NCBI RefSeq assembly: GCF_000002075.1
Contig: NW_004797569.1
Location: 469,243-533,242, forward strand
Length of the DNA stretch: 64,000 bases
Origin: Aplysia californica
Lineage: Eukaryota > Mollusca > Gastropoda > Aplysiida > Aplysiidae
Reading direction: 5' to 3'
Part shown: in pieces, positions 19,451-30,742 of the stretch
How positions within the stretch are numbered: position 1 is the stretch's first letter
Layout: each line of letters begins with the position of its first letter
Translations under genes and position numbers: made by a program
Notes under the pieces: model-generated
The model's input: the letters and a program-made list of their open reading frames with translations, nothing else
What the model was told of the DNA's origin: nothing
The model's database searches: none

Positions 19451-20719
19451 AAGATGGCCGGCGTTGTGTTTCTGTCTGGAGTACTTTAATTTTGCGTTGG
19501 ATGTGTTCTCACTGGTATGCATCGTATTCACTTTCTTAACATTTGCCACTTTGGATAATGCCTACAGTGTTATTTCAGGATGATATAAGTAAAGAGGCAT
19601 TCCAACTGTAAATAAAGCCTGTATATTTCTTTGAGGGAAATTAAGTATTAGATCATTGGATCTAAAGACTTGTCTCATGCCACAGTGCTGTAATCTGTAT
19701 GCTTTGAATCTTAAACGGTAATTCTTTACCTAGTTTATACGTCCATTTTTGTTGAGGGTCTACATCTCATTTTGTACAATGTAGGTTATGAATGGGATTC
19801 TGTGAATGAAAGTACCATCTTGGAAAGCATGAGTTGGAGAATCTTCAAAGTCTGCTGACACACTGGGTTCAGAAATCCCTTCCTAGTAGTCATTATTTTC
19901 TAGTCTGGCCATCCTGTAATCAAATAGTTTACTAGTACACAGGTTTGGTAAAATACAGCCTAGCTTACAGATATACGTAAAAATAAAAGACTTGAATTTG
20001 GATACATTTTTGTATAAATCACTTGGTAGTGCTGCTTATATGGAGGTGGAATTTTTTCAAAGCAGATCTAGGTCATGTGCCAAGTAAAAAATCCCAAATT
20101 ATTTGTTTATTGTTTGAATCAATTGTTGGGCTCTGAAATTACAATTAATTGACAGTCTCAAAGATTAAAATAGTTTTAGAACAAGTAGTTTATAAAAGTG
20201 TTTGGGCAAATAAAAGTCCATATGAAATTGATGAAGGTTTTACTCGTAATTGGTTTTTTTGGTCGTTTTTTGTAGTAGATCATGTTATATCTTTGAACCA
20301 CAATTGCTTTAATATCTTGCTTCAGTCATCTTTTATGTTGGGCTTATATTCAGTGCAATATTTGATAAGTGGAGAGAAACACCATGTATGTTTGCCACTT
20401 CTGCCCACTTTTGTCAATTTATTGCCTTTGTTAAGTGATTTATTTATAGTAATGCAGATGTTGCCATGTTAGTTGTTTACTCAACATTGACACTATGCAG
20501 TGGCCAAAGACAGTCTCAAACTAAGTCAAAGAATACTCGCCTTTCCTACATTGCTTATCTTGTTATGAATAATTCATGAATTCTCAGGTCTTAGCTGCAG
20601 GCCTCACACCCACTGCTTTTTCCAGCATTTCTGTCCGTTGTTGAACTGATGTGAAGACCGTTTAATCTCGTTGATTGTGAAAAATTTGACCTGTATGTGT
20701 TGCCGTTATTCAGGCTCAA
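19451..20719. other. Intergenic, no feature recognised
   Basis: AT-rich sequence. The only open frames are short and low-complexity or codon-biased toward Phe/Leu/Ile. I see no exon with usable splice sites. Confidence 0.6.
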
Positions 20720-21163
20720 TATGTGTCACGACACAGTGGAATCAGGGGCTCCTCAATTTTCAGGCATGTGGAGTTATTGGTATCATCTGAAAGCTTAATC
20801 GTTTGCCTTACTTTCACTGAAAATATACCCGTCTGTGTTGAATAAAATTCAAGATATTTGCGATTGAAAGAAGTTAAGGGGTCACCTGGTTTCAGTTGTA
20901 AAATTAACAAGAAAATGGCTGCCAAAATTTGGTGACTCCTATAGCTAAAGAGTCCTTGACAACGGAAAAAATGACATATTTTATGCCTTTAATCAACGTT
21001 TTTCAGTAAAATCCACATGGAGATATGCTTTTATGTGGACATAATGGGGTTGAGCAGAAAAAGGAAAATTAGAAAAAAATTGCCCATCAACCTAGAGAAA
21101 TACCTATATCTTTGATTTCATTATTTTGAGGAGCGCCTGATTTCACCATGATGTTTCACATAT
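20720..21163 (+). mobile_element. MITE family C, copy 3
   Basis: Clear inverted ends: ATATGTGTCACGACACAGTG on the left, CACCATGATGTTTCACATAT on the right, with GGAATCAGG...CCTGATTTC just inside. It is the most nearly symmetrical copy. Confidence 0.82.
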
Positions 21164-21758
21164 TTCCCTGTTCACTGGAGCATATATGTCAATGGCATCT
21201 TGATGCTGGTGACAGGAGGACACTAATGACTCCTACTTCTTTTTTGTCTTACTTTGTTTCTGTCTGTCCATCTTGCTTTTCACCAGCACGAATTGAATAA
21301 TTGAATCTTGTAACACCAAACACATCACAAAATGATTGTCTACCTTTCATCTTTGACAAATCTCAAAGTGTAAAAGCTCAGATGTCTAAGTTGTTCCAGG
21401 TGCCCACCATTCTCATCAAACAGCCATTTTCTCATTTTTTACAGACAGTATTGATGAACATGTTCTTTGTCTCATCTTCCACAACGAAATGTACGCAAAG
21501 ACTTTTTTCCCCTCAATGATCATGGCGCAAATACTCTATTTATTGAAACACGTCCCCCTCTTCTTTTGGGAGGATAATGTGGCATAAGCTTGCGGTGTAC
21601 GGATCACTTAAAACCTGCAGTGCTGTCTACACGTGTCATGAAATTGTAAGGAGGGGCACATCTGACCAAAGACTCTGCATCAAAGAACTTGAACGTCAAC
21701 TGACGCACCGTGTACTTTTAGATGTTGGATGGTTTAGATAGTTATGAGTTTCGTCTTA
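21164..21758. other. Intergenic, no feature recognised
   Basis: No repeat match within the window and no supported reading frame. Confidence 0.5.
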
Positions 21759-21997
21759 CCTTATCCGTACGTCGTGTTTTACTATCGTATCCATATGATG
21801 TGGGGAACTCTGTGCCACCACATTCAAAGAGGAAATTTACTCGTTAATCCAATCCGTATGCTTTGCATAGCAGTCTGTCACAATTATTTTTTTAGAAATC
21901 TTGAAAGTTTCAAAGAGATCTTCGTACTGAAAGTATTCTAAAATGTGAAGAATACAACATAGGGGGTTCAAAATGATCCCAGGGCGTACGGATAGGG
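21759..21997. mobile_element. MITE family G (piggyBac-type), copy 1
   Basis: 239 bp with ends CCTTATCCGTACG and CGTACGGATAGGG; right-flanked by TTAA, left flank TTAC. Collinear with 52350-52586. TTAA targets with CCY...GGG ends are the piggyBac hallmark. Confidence 0.78.
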
Positions 21998-22452
21998 TTA
22001 AGATGTGCAGGGATTGTTTGATATCCTATCCTAACCTGATGTTTATCCTGTTGTCTGCCTCAAGAATGATTTCAGAGTCCTTTGTTATTAAGTGCTTTTA
22101 TATATATATACACTGCCGTATACATAAGAATGGCTATGAGTTTTACTCAAGATTGAAAACTTCTGGCCAGTTTAGCTTGTATGTGTAGATTATTATTCGT
22201 TGTTTTGTCGTTTCAAAGATTATTAATTTGATGAATGCAGTGTATGCCATATAAGATATATATGTTAATAAGCTGACTTAAAAGGCTCAACATTTGCTTA
22301 ACATTGAAAAGTGAAGATTGTTATCACTTATTTATTGCTGTAATTGAAAATGGCTGTAAACTCTTACTATTGAATGTTCGCCTTCTTCCTATTTTTTTTT
22401 CTATCTCACCTGTTTAGATATTTTGCAATTTTGGGAGAGGGGTCTTTAGGTC

Positions 22453-22455
<3 letters not shown>

Positions 22456-22490
<35 letters not shown>

Positions 22491-22547
22491 AGGGAGGGAG
22501 AGAGAGAGAGAGAGAGAGGGAGGGAGAGAGAGAGAGAGAGAGAGAGA
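22456..22547. repeat. GA microsatellite
   Basis: Pure GA/GGGA repeats, intergenic. Confidence 0.96.
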
Positions 22548-23480
22548 ACTTTTATCACTAACCAACGTCTCTGCCCTCTGTTAGATGTAAAATGTAGTGA
22601 ATTATATAAACTAAGTGTATTTTTCCCTTTTCACATGCACACTACTTACCGGTGTTTGCCTGGCAGATTGAGGATGTGAGTTCAGTTACATGATTACAAT
22701 TGTGGGGCACAGAATATCTACAATGATTGGGGGTAAAAATGGGTTTCTAATATAGGATGGGAATATAATGGGTTGGGTTTTGGCGGGCTTGCTTTCGTAT
22801 GTAAATGCCTCATTTTTTGTTTTGTTTTGGTTGCTGTCCTATGTAATTGCCATATATATATAGTTAATCTGTTTATTTCTCTCTTGTGGAAGCACTGAAC
22901 ATTATTATGTATTTATTAGACTGGGCAAAACAATATCAAAGTTCAAAGTAAAATTATTTATGGCACACGTTTTCAGCTTTGATTTCTCTTTGTTGAATTA
23001 GAAAGGGGGAACAGCAATGGTGTTCAGTGTTTCCCACCCTCTCATCGGTCTGTTATTTTCTTGGTTCTTCACCTTTTCTTACTCTGAGAATGATCTGGCC
23101 TAAATTGTGTTTTTTTTAACTTATTTCATTTTTGTATGGAGTGAGATTTGTAATTTTTACAAACAAACCTTTTAAAATGTGTGTATATGAGTGAAATTTG
23201 TGCAGTGTTTTTGCATGTCCTTATTGCCTACCTAAAAGTGTTTCATTTTTATTGATAATGGTGCGCTATTTATTTCTCTGTGTGGTGTCTCAAGAACTTT
23301 TGACAATAACTGTACCGTTTAACAGTTTTTGTCCCTTGTGTGCATCTGTGAATTTTGACTGCATGAGTTTGGTTGGTTGGGTTTCTCTGGTTTTGTTGTT
23401 CTCCTTGTAGATGCTTTCTCTTAAACCGGCGTCTGCAGTGTGTAGATTCAGTGCTTCACCATCATAAGCAGGAGAAATGA
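22548..23480. other. Intergenic, no feature recognised
   Basis: AT-rich with short spurious frames only. Confidence 0.5.
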
Positions 23481-23644
23481 GCTCTGGTGTGGTTTGCTGC
23501 TTCTTTCCTCTCAAACATCTATTGTCCTAATCTCCCCTTCTTCTTTTTTGTGTTTGTTACTCTCTTGTAACACCTCTAATCTTCTGGCGCTCATATGACC
23601 TTATGCAGTTGCGAGCGCAGTAAAACCTCTAATAAAACTAAACT
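23481..23644 (+). repeat. SINE family A (short form, 5' truncated)
   Basis: Starts at GCTCTGGTGTGGTTTGC; contains TGTTACTCTCTTGTAACA. The tail TTGCGAGCGCAGTAAAACCT resembles the long form. Confidence 0.78.
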
Positions 23645-24109
23645 TCTTCCGGGATGTTATATCCATTTCAGCCCAGATTGTCCCTGAAAGGAGGGGTGGA
23701 AACTCACCTCCTAAATGATCTAAATTGTGTCGCTGGGGGTGTAAAAACGCCTAGGTTAAAATAAAAAAAGATTTGTTTCCCTTAAAGTGCTCTCTATTTC
23801 TTTAATTATGGGTATTTTGTAACCTCACGTGGAATACCATAAACTCTGTAGTGGTGTTGGTGTTTCTTGCATTCCTATAATATCTTTGACATTGGCAAAA
23901 CACCTTGTTTTGGCTCTTTTCAAAGTGAGGACCATAGGGCCTACTAGATTGGAGCATTTTGACCTATGGAAAAACTTTGAATAGTCATATTAATATCATA
24001 AAGATGAGCATCAGTAGCAAAGAATTTTCGCAATGAAGTCCAAATAGTTTTCTGTTACATTGATATCTCTCTAAGTTTACTCAAGAGTCTGCCCAAAAAT
24101 ATCAGTCAG

Positions 24110-24455
24110 ATTTTCGAATGGGTCATTACCTTTGCTGTCCATTTAAGAACACTTTTTTTGGTGGATTTTACTGAAAAATGTTTATCAGAGGCACAAAAAA
24201 TGTAGATTTGCAGTTTCCAAGAACTCTCAAGCTTTGGAAGTCACCAGACTTTGATGGCCATTTTCTCACTAATTTTACCTCTGACACCAGGCAACCCCCA
24301 CCTCCTTCAATTTTAAATAGCTTGACTTCTGTTTAAGATAGAGGGGTACTTTTCTCGCCAAATGCAAGATAAATGAACAAGCTTTAAGATGGTACCAATA
24401 ACTCTGTATGCCAAGAAACTGACAAGCGCTTGATTCCATAGCATCGTGACACATT
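24110..24455 (-). mobile_element. MITE family C, copy 4 (reversed, diverged)
   Basis: The high-coordinate end ATTCCATAGCATCGTGACAC is the reverse of the family's left TIR. Internal phrases such as GCCATTTTCTCACTAATTTT match in reverse. The other end has decayed. Confidence 0.7.
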
Positions 24456-24739
24456 TATGTGTTTTGTTTGAATCAGGCTTTTGCTTTTTTTTTAGACTAG
24501 GACAACGTTCTGTGTATTGCAACTCTGTTTTAATTGGAGAATGTTACTAGACTGAGCTCAACTTAAGGAGAATCAAAATTGTGCTGCCTTTGTGTTCTTG
24601 ATGGCTGTTTTCAGACTACCAAATACTTTGTGAATTAATTTGTTGATTTCTTGTAAGTATTTCTTTTGTAAAAGCACTGTGTTGTACCTTTGTACCACAC
24701 TGTTGTATGCTGACATTGGAATTTGTAGGACATAGAACA

Positions 24740-25110
24740 TCTTTGAAGGAATCCATGGAGATCATACTTTGTTGGGTTTATTTTATTTGTGTTGTGAGGG
24801 TTCAATGAGGAATTGTTAAAGAGAACAAGACAGAGCCCAGTCAGAGATGAGGTGGGAAGAAGACGGTGATGATGGATTGGACATACTCTCAGAAAGTCAG
24901 GTAGCTGCATACGGTAACAAGGAAAGTGTTGGGATTGGAACCCACAGGGTAAAACTAAAAGATTAAGGGGAAGACCATGTGAAACCTGGAGAAGAATCAC
25001 AGAAATTGATTTACAGAAAAGTAGGAAGACATAGAATAACATCAAGCGGCTAGCCCAGGATAAAGAAAGGTGGAAAGTGTTTGTTTGTGGCCTATACCCT
25101 GATCCATGGT
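24740..25110 (+). repeat. LINE 3'-end fragment
   Basis: Conceptual translation includes WNPQGKTKR, RGRPCETWRRI and LAQDKERWK, characteristic of the extreme C terminus of non-LTR reverse transcriptases. Only this tail is present. It is followed by tandem copies of its last ~32 bp. Confidence 0.75.
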
Positions 25111-25225
25111 GGGAAAGTGTTTGTTCGTGGCCTATCCAGGGTGGGAAAGTGTTTGTTCGTGGCCTATCCAGGGTGGGAAAGTGTTTGTTCGTGGCCTATA
25201 CCCCGACCCAGGGTGAGAAAGACAA
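25075..25225 (+). repeat. ~32-bp tandem repeat of the LINE terminus
   Basis: GGGAAAGTGTTTGTTCGTGG followed by CCTATCCAGGGT is repeated four times. This amplifies the same phrase that ends the LINE fragments at 35740 and 43020. Confidence 0.85.
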
Positions 25226-25547
25226 TGATGATGATGATGTGAGGGTGGCTTCATCTTTTGTTATTTATATGGGGTTTTGGGGGGGGGGGGGGTGAGGTTT
25301 GTTATGTTATAGTGTAAAGTTTAGCTGCATTTACATTTCTCTGGTTCTATACTATGTCGCTTGCTCGATACATCTAGATCTGAGAGAAAGTTATCACATT
25401 ACATCTTATTTCAATTAATTTGTGTAATTGGGTAACTTTTGATGATCTCAAAATGTGAACTCATTGTTTATTGTACTTTGAGCCTTGGGCCATAAGCCTG
25501 CAAAGTGTTTCTGTTGATACTATGTGTTGGCTCATCAACATTACAAG

Positions 25548-25806
25548 TAGGGCTGGGCAATGAGTCACTTTAGCAAAATCGGGATACTATGTTAGTGCAC
25601 CTCTACGGCAAATAATATGATATGAACCGCTTCGGCAAATGGGTTAGAACCACTCCGACAAACGGGTTAGCACTACTTCAACAAATGGGTGCACCCACTT
25701 CGGCAAACGGGTCAGGAAAGAGAGTTAAAGAGTCTGAATTCGGATAATGTTTCATTGAGAATTAACCGGTTATCCTTGTAGATTATCCGGATTTTGCCCA
25801 CCTCTA
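25548..25806. mobile_element. hAT-type MITE with perfect 8-bp TSD
   Basis: 259 bp with ends TAGGGCTGGGCAA and TTGCCCACCTCTA, flanked on both sides by ATTACAAG (25540-25547 and 25807-25814). The 8-bp duplication and TAGGG-type end fit the hAT superfamily. It contains four to five ~26-bp internal repeats of CACTTCGGCAAACGGGT type. No coding capacity. Confidence 0.85.
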
Positions 25807-26169
25807 ATTACAAGTATTGTTTTGTCATGCTATTGTTGTAAGTCTCCCTCAAGTTTTTGCTTCAGCTTGCAGACTCTTGACATATTTCGGAATGGTTCAA
25901 AGAACGACTGTGTTAAAAAACCTTAGGCTTGATTCAGCTTTCTCCTGACCTTAGCCGCGGTGTGTGATAGACATACTTCTGAATCACCCTCAAAACTGTA
26001 TTTCATTAGTGGTGGAGACATCTGAAAGACTGAAGGTTTTTATCTTTTATTTTCTAAATCTCAAAACATAGTGGTCAAGAGCAATGAAGTTTTTTTTATT
26101 CAAGTTGACTTTACTTTTGTTCTTGGGTTGTTTATATCCTGTTGTTTTTGCTTTATTTTAACATTTTAA

Positions 26170-26330
26170 CACTTTGGGGTCACTTGCCGCAATAATGCGA
26201 CAGTAAAAATTATATGTTACGGTCTCTTGACGCAGTCCTGCGACAGGCCCAAGAAGTCTGTTGCAGTCACTCACCTGACTGGGTGACCAGATGAGGTATT
26301 TTGTACTGTTGGCTGTGTGACTGCAAAGTG
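26170..26330. mobile_element. TTAA-flanked MITE with CACTTT ends (copy 2)
   Basis: 161 bp bounded by TTAA at 26166-26169 and 26331-26334. Ends CACTTTGGGGTCAC and, inverted, CACTTTGCAGTCAC. Fits a piggyBac-type MITE; the interior differs from 6657-6806. Confidence 0.72.
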
Positions 26331-26334
26331 TTAA

Positions 26335-27610
26335 AGCGTTTGCCATTGGCTTTTCTTTTGTGTTGCACAAGTGATATTAATAAAAATCAAGGAAATGTTT
26401 ATTGCTGGCTATTCAGAGACTGGAAATAATTTAGCTTTCTTTAAATAGGGTTTCCTTTTTGTGAAACCATTCTGAAAAATGATGTAACTTTCCAATATTA
26501 TTACAAATTTTTGACACCGTTGTTGCTTTCTTTTAGAAAATGATTATTATGAGGGTGAATTTGTTTTTAATTGAAACAGTTCTCTTGTTATGATTTAGTT
26601 CTTAACTCCTTAAAGATTGTGTGCCAAAGAATATTTAATCTGTACTTATCTGACTTACACTTAGAAATTCTGAGAGGAATAGTATACTGAAAATGAGTGG
26701 AACTGTGGAATGAGGCGATACTCAAATGAACAAATACCATGTACAATGCAAGATTTCTCTCCCTTTCACTTTTCTTTGAGAAGAAGTAGATGTATGTTTG
26801 TATGAATAACATAAATGTCTGTGTATATAAATGTATGCATGTATATATATGCATAAATCATTCTCTGTTAGTCTGTCTATCTGATGGGTTTCTGTACTTC
26901 TGTATTTCTCCCTTTGCTTTCCTGCTTCCTTTTAGATCAGTCTATCTTCTTCTGTATACTCTTGTCCTTCTCTATTACACTCCTTCATGTGTGTTGGGGT
27001 GAGGGGGAGGAGGTTAAAGTCTTTTTGTTCAAGTTTCATTGTGAATTTTTTTTTAAAAGCATCTTTTCTTAAGAGATGATAACATTTTTAATGTGTTATG
27101 AAATGAAATTTGTACTCCGTTGAAACATTTTAAGGAGCTGTGTTCATTTTGAATTATGAGATTTGGCGAGGGAGTGGGTGGGGGAAATTGTTTCATTTGA
27201 TCGTTTATTCGGTTTTCGTTTCAAATTCTAGATATGTGTTTGAACAAAATTATCGGAATATTTTCGGGAATATATGGTTACAATTTGTTCATGTCAACCT
27301 ACAATTTGTTTGTTTTGCCAGTTGGAATGAAAAAAAACAACTGATCCTTCATCAGTTGACTTGCTTCTCATCAATTTGTCATTGATGAGTGAACTATATT
27401 TTTGGATTCTTATGAAATGTGGAAGATGTATGTGAGACTATGAATGCCATGTCAAAAGAATATACACGAAAGTGCTCCCTATTGATGCAATCACACTGCA
27501 TGATTGTTGTCTCTAGAGATATATGAAACACTTTGTTTCTGAACATTAAAGAGGTTTGCTGCCAATTTATGCTGATTTCAGTGTTAGTTTTTTAAAATTT
27601 TGATACTCTT
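26335..27610. other. Intergenic, no feature recognised
   Basis: AT-rich with no supported exon or repeat. Confidence 0.5.
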
Positions 27611-28195
27611 ACTCCTTTTTTTTTTGTCTTCATGTCCCCATTTTGGTGCCGATATTTGTAAGTTACGTAAAAATGTGCCAACATAATGTAACAAGTTGTT
27701 ATGCTTCAAGAAAAACAAAACTCGAAAAAAAGGGATGTGATGATGATGATGATGATGGCGGTAATGATGGTGATGCTGTAATGTTGGAAAAGATGATCCA
27801 AATTTGGCGCTTACTCTAGATCCCCCCCCCCCCCCCCCCNNNNNNNNNNNNNNNNNNNNNNNNNNNNNNNNNNNNNNNNNNNNNNNNNNNNNNNNNNNNN
27901 NNNNNNNNNNNNNNNNNNNNNNNNNNNNNNNNNNNNNNNNNNNNNNNNNNNNNNNNNNNNNNNNNNNNNNNNNNNNNNNNNNNNNNNNNNNNNNNNNNNN
28001 NNNNNNNNNNNNNNNNNNNNNNNNNNNNNNNNNNNNNNNNNNNNNNNNNNNNNNNNNNNTGGTAATTGTGATGGTGAGCGTGAGGATGGTTATTTATGTT
28101 GGCAATGATGATGTTCTGATATAGGAGATGACGTGCGTATTAGTCTTAGTGTTAAGTTTGTTTGGCGCTTACTCTAGATCCCCCCCAGGCTGTCC
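27611..28195 (+). repeat. Dispersed repeat family J, copy 1 (contains assembly gap)
   Basis: Collinear with 53745-54055: TTTGGTGCC, a GTTACGTAAAAA phrase, a GATGAT array, TGGTAATTGTGATGGTGAGC and AGTCTTAGTGTTAAGTTTGT. The phrase TTTGGCGCTTACTCTAGATC occurs both before the gap (about 27804) and after it (about 28161), so the gap seems to lie inside a tandem duplication. Confidence 0.75.
27840..28059. other. Assembly gap (220 N)
   Basis: Run of N starting straight after a poly-C tract of about 18 bases. Any frame crossing it is meaningless. Confidence 1.
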
Positions 28196-28273
28196 CGGGG
28201 GGCAGGACACAAAATATGTACATAATTACTCCTAAAATGTAAAAGTAGTTACACTCAATGGTTGGGGGAAAGT

Positions 28274-28457
28274 ATAATCAGAATTGTCTAAGGCTGCCAC
28301 CCAACGTTGTGGAGAAAAATAGCCATCTTAGACAGGTGGACACAGTGTCATTATATTGTTAAAAAAAACCCAAAAAAAACAAGGGGGAAATGAGCAGTAG
28401 CTGTTTGTATAGGTGAATGTCTTATACAGATGGTCATCAGTAGAGCAGGTTCGACTG
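28274..28457. mobile_element. MITE family L (mariner-like), copy 1
   Basis: Right end read inward: CAGTCGAACCTGCTCTACTG then ATGACCATCTGTATAAGACA, followed by TA. The left end has decayed (GAATTGTCTAAGG). Matches 49160-49356. Confidence 0.65.
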
Positions 28458-28563
28458 TAGTGTCTATTTTCAGAGTGAAAAGAAATGAAAAGTATTTTAT
28501 AGGTTCAGAGGTACTTTCTTGCCAACAGAATTACACTAGCTTATGAACTGTTCACATCCATGG

Positions 28564-28802
28564 TGGATGGTGAAATGGTGTAAGGGCTAGGTTTAACGCC
28601 TCTATCAACACCATTAGGTTATTTAAAAAGCAGGACCTCCGAGTTTATCATCCATCTCTGAAAATACCAAGCCAAATGGGAATTTTGTGTAAAGTGCTTT
28701 CCCCAAGGACACAACGTCGGACCGAGCTGAGGCCTGAAACCCCAAACCCGCTACCTCACAGTAACCAGTCCGGTAGCCTAACCAGTAGGCTACCAACGCC
28801 AC
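28564..28802 (-). repeat. tRNA-headed SINE family B' (reversed)
   Basis: On the minus strand: TGGCGTTGGTAGCCTACTGG head, then CTCGGTCCGACGTTGTGTCC, TTGGGGAAAGCACTTTACAC, and a tail with CCTAATGGTGTTGATAGAGG. Same order as 51027-51234. The central phrase is shared with family B, but the 3' domain differs. Confidence 0.8.
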
Positions 28803-29568
28803 TTCACATTCAAGGAAATATATATGCTGCTGACATGTTTTATGAACTGAACCCAAATTCACCTAACTGCACTGCTCTGAGTTCAAAGACAAAGAGAGGT
28901 TCATAGAACTTTGGGATTTCAATTTTAAGCAGTGTCATCTTTTTTTTTCCATTCTGGAATATTTTTTCTTAATCAGGTCTCTTGGTGGGATACAAAGACA
29001 TTCATCTTTGAACTGAGCCCTGAAGAATTAAGAAAGTGTGTCAAATTTGATCTTTAAAAAAATTAAATGTGAATAACAAGCCTACTTCATTTTTTAAAAG
29101 TTGTTGTTAGTTCTTTAGTTTTTCCATACACTGCTACCATAAACAAAATATCTACTATGTCTATGCACGAACCTGCATGGACGAGAATGAATATTTGATG
29201 GTTGGATGGCACTACAGGACGGTCCTTATACTTCTTTTTTCCCCCTCTGCTTTTTTCTGTCTGTCTTACTTTTTTCCGGCACATAACCGTTAAAATGTGT
29301 CCATGTGCTTCTTTTTACTCAAACAAACAAACAAAGGAGATACATTAGGCCATAAATAACACTCATGCAGTCCCTTTCTGAACCCCCCCCCCCCAACTAA
29401 CATGTAAGGAGGACCCCCGCCTACAACCCAATCTCTCTCTCGTACGGGATGCATGTGCACAAAACTAGTAACTAGTTTGAAAATGTTCTCTGTCTGAGAG
29501 CACACAACATTAATCTTTATATTTCTTTTATTGAAACAAGTTTGTTTTGATGGATTTGCTTCTGTTAT

Positions 29569-29940
<372 letters not shown>

Positions 29941-29943
<3 letters not shown>

Positions 29944-30742
29944 CTTTGAACATTTTCTTTATTTACCATGGGTTTATAGAATCTATAGTCAGAACCTTAG
30001 GCCCTACATTCACTTATTGATGGAAGAGGCGTGGGAAGAAACCACAGAATTCTATTAATAATAGAAACAAACTCAAGTCAAGAACTTTAGTTTTGTTTCG
30101 TGGTCGGGACTGTCTTCTTTCTTTCCATTCAGGTGAGCTGATGTTTTATAATCACCAAGGAAACATAACTCTTGAAAACTAAGCGCGCCAAGCCCAAGCA
30201 AGCAAGCGCATCCCAAATGGTTGATAATGGAACAATATGTAGCCTAACGTTTACCGTCTAGTGTCTAGGCCCAATTAAAAAAGTACAGCCTGCCGTTAAC
30301 TCTGAAAGGTCTGTGCTTTCTTTGATTGTCACGTACATTTAAAGCTTTGCAAAAATCACCGGCTGTTCCAGGCCCTTACTATTCGGTATTCACCATCATG
30401 TCATTGTAAGTACACTCGCCTCCAAGAACTAAGACAAGACAAGACTAAGAAGAGTGAGACCTAAGATCTAGAGATCTAGATTCTAGATCTAGATCTACGT
30501 GACTCAACTACCAGCGGTTGTGATGATGGTGGCAGTGAATAATGGGGACACTTAGTTCACTATAAATACCTAGAACATAACTTGGACTTGTGGTCCATGG
30601 CCTTGATGAGGAAGTAGATCTGTCATCTGCCTGCCAGCAACTGGACAAGAGGGGGAAGTTGTTTCACAATCACAAGATTGTTTATATCTGTGTTCCATTT
30701 ATTTTGTCTTTGAAATTTAAACCTCCTTTTAGAGTGACACCG
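29941..30742 (+). promoter_or_regulatory. ATAD5 upstream / likely 5' UTR region
   Basis: The region from the GA repeat to the start codon. A donor-like CATT|GTAAGT at 30396-30401 and an acceptor-like CTCCTTTTAG at 30722-30731, twelve bases before the ATG, would allow a 5' UTR intron. No TATA box stands out. Exact promoter and transcription start are not visible. Confidence 0.3.

Noticed and set aside
24635-25045. 136-codon minus-strand frame
   Set aside because: It is the antisense of the LINE 3' fragment, whose sense strand carries the recognisable reverse transcriptase tail.
27804-28124. Frame spanning the N run
   Set aside because: It consists mostly of unknown bases.
30590-30742. N-terminal extension of ATAD5
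   Set aside because: The frame is open but begins only with GTG. A plausible acceptor lies twelve bases before ATG 30743, and the added residues look like translated UTR.
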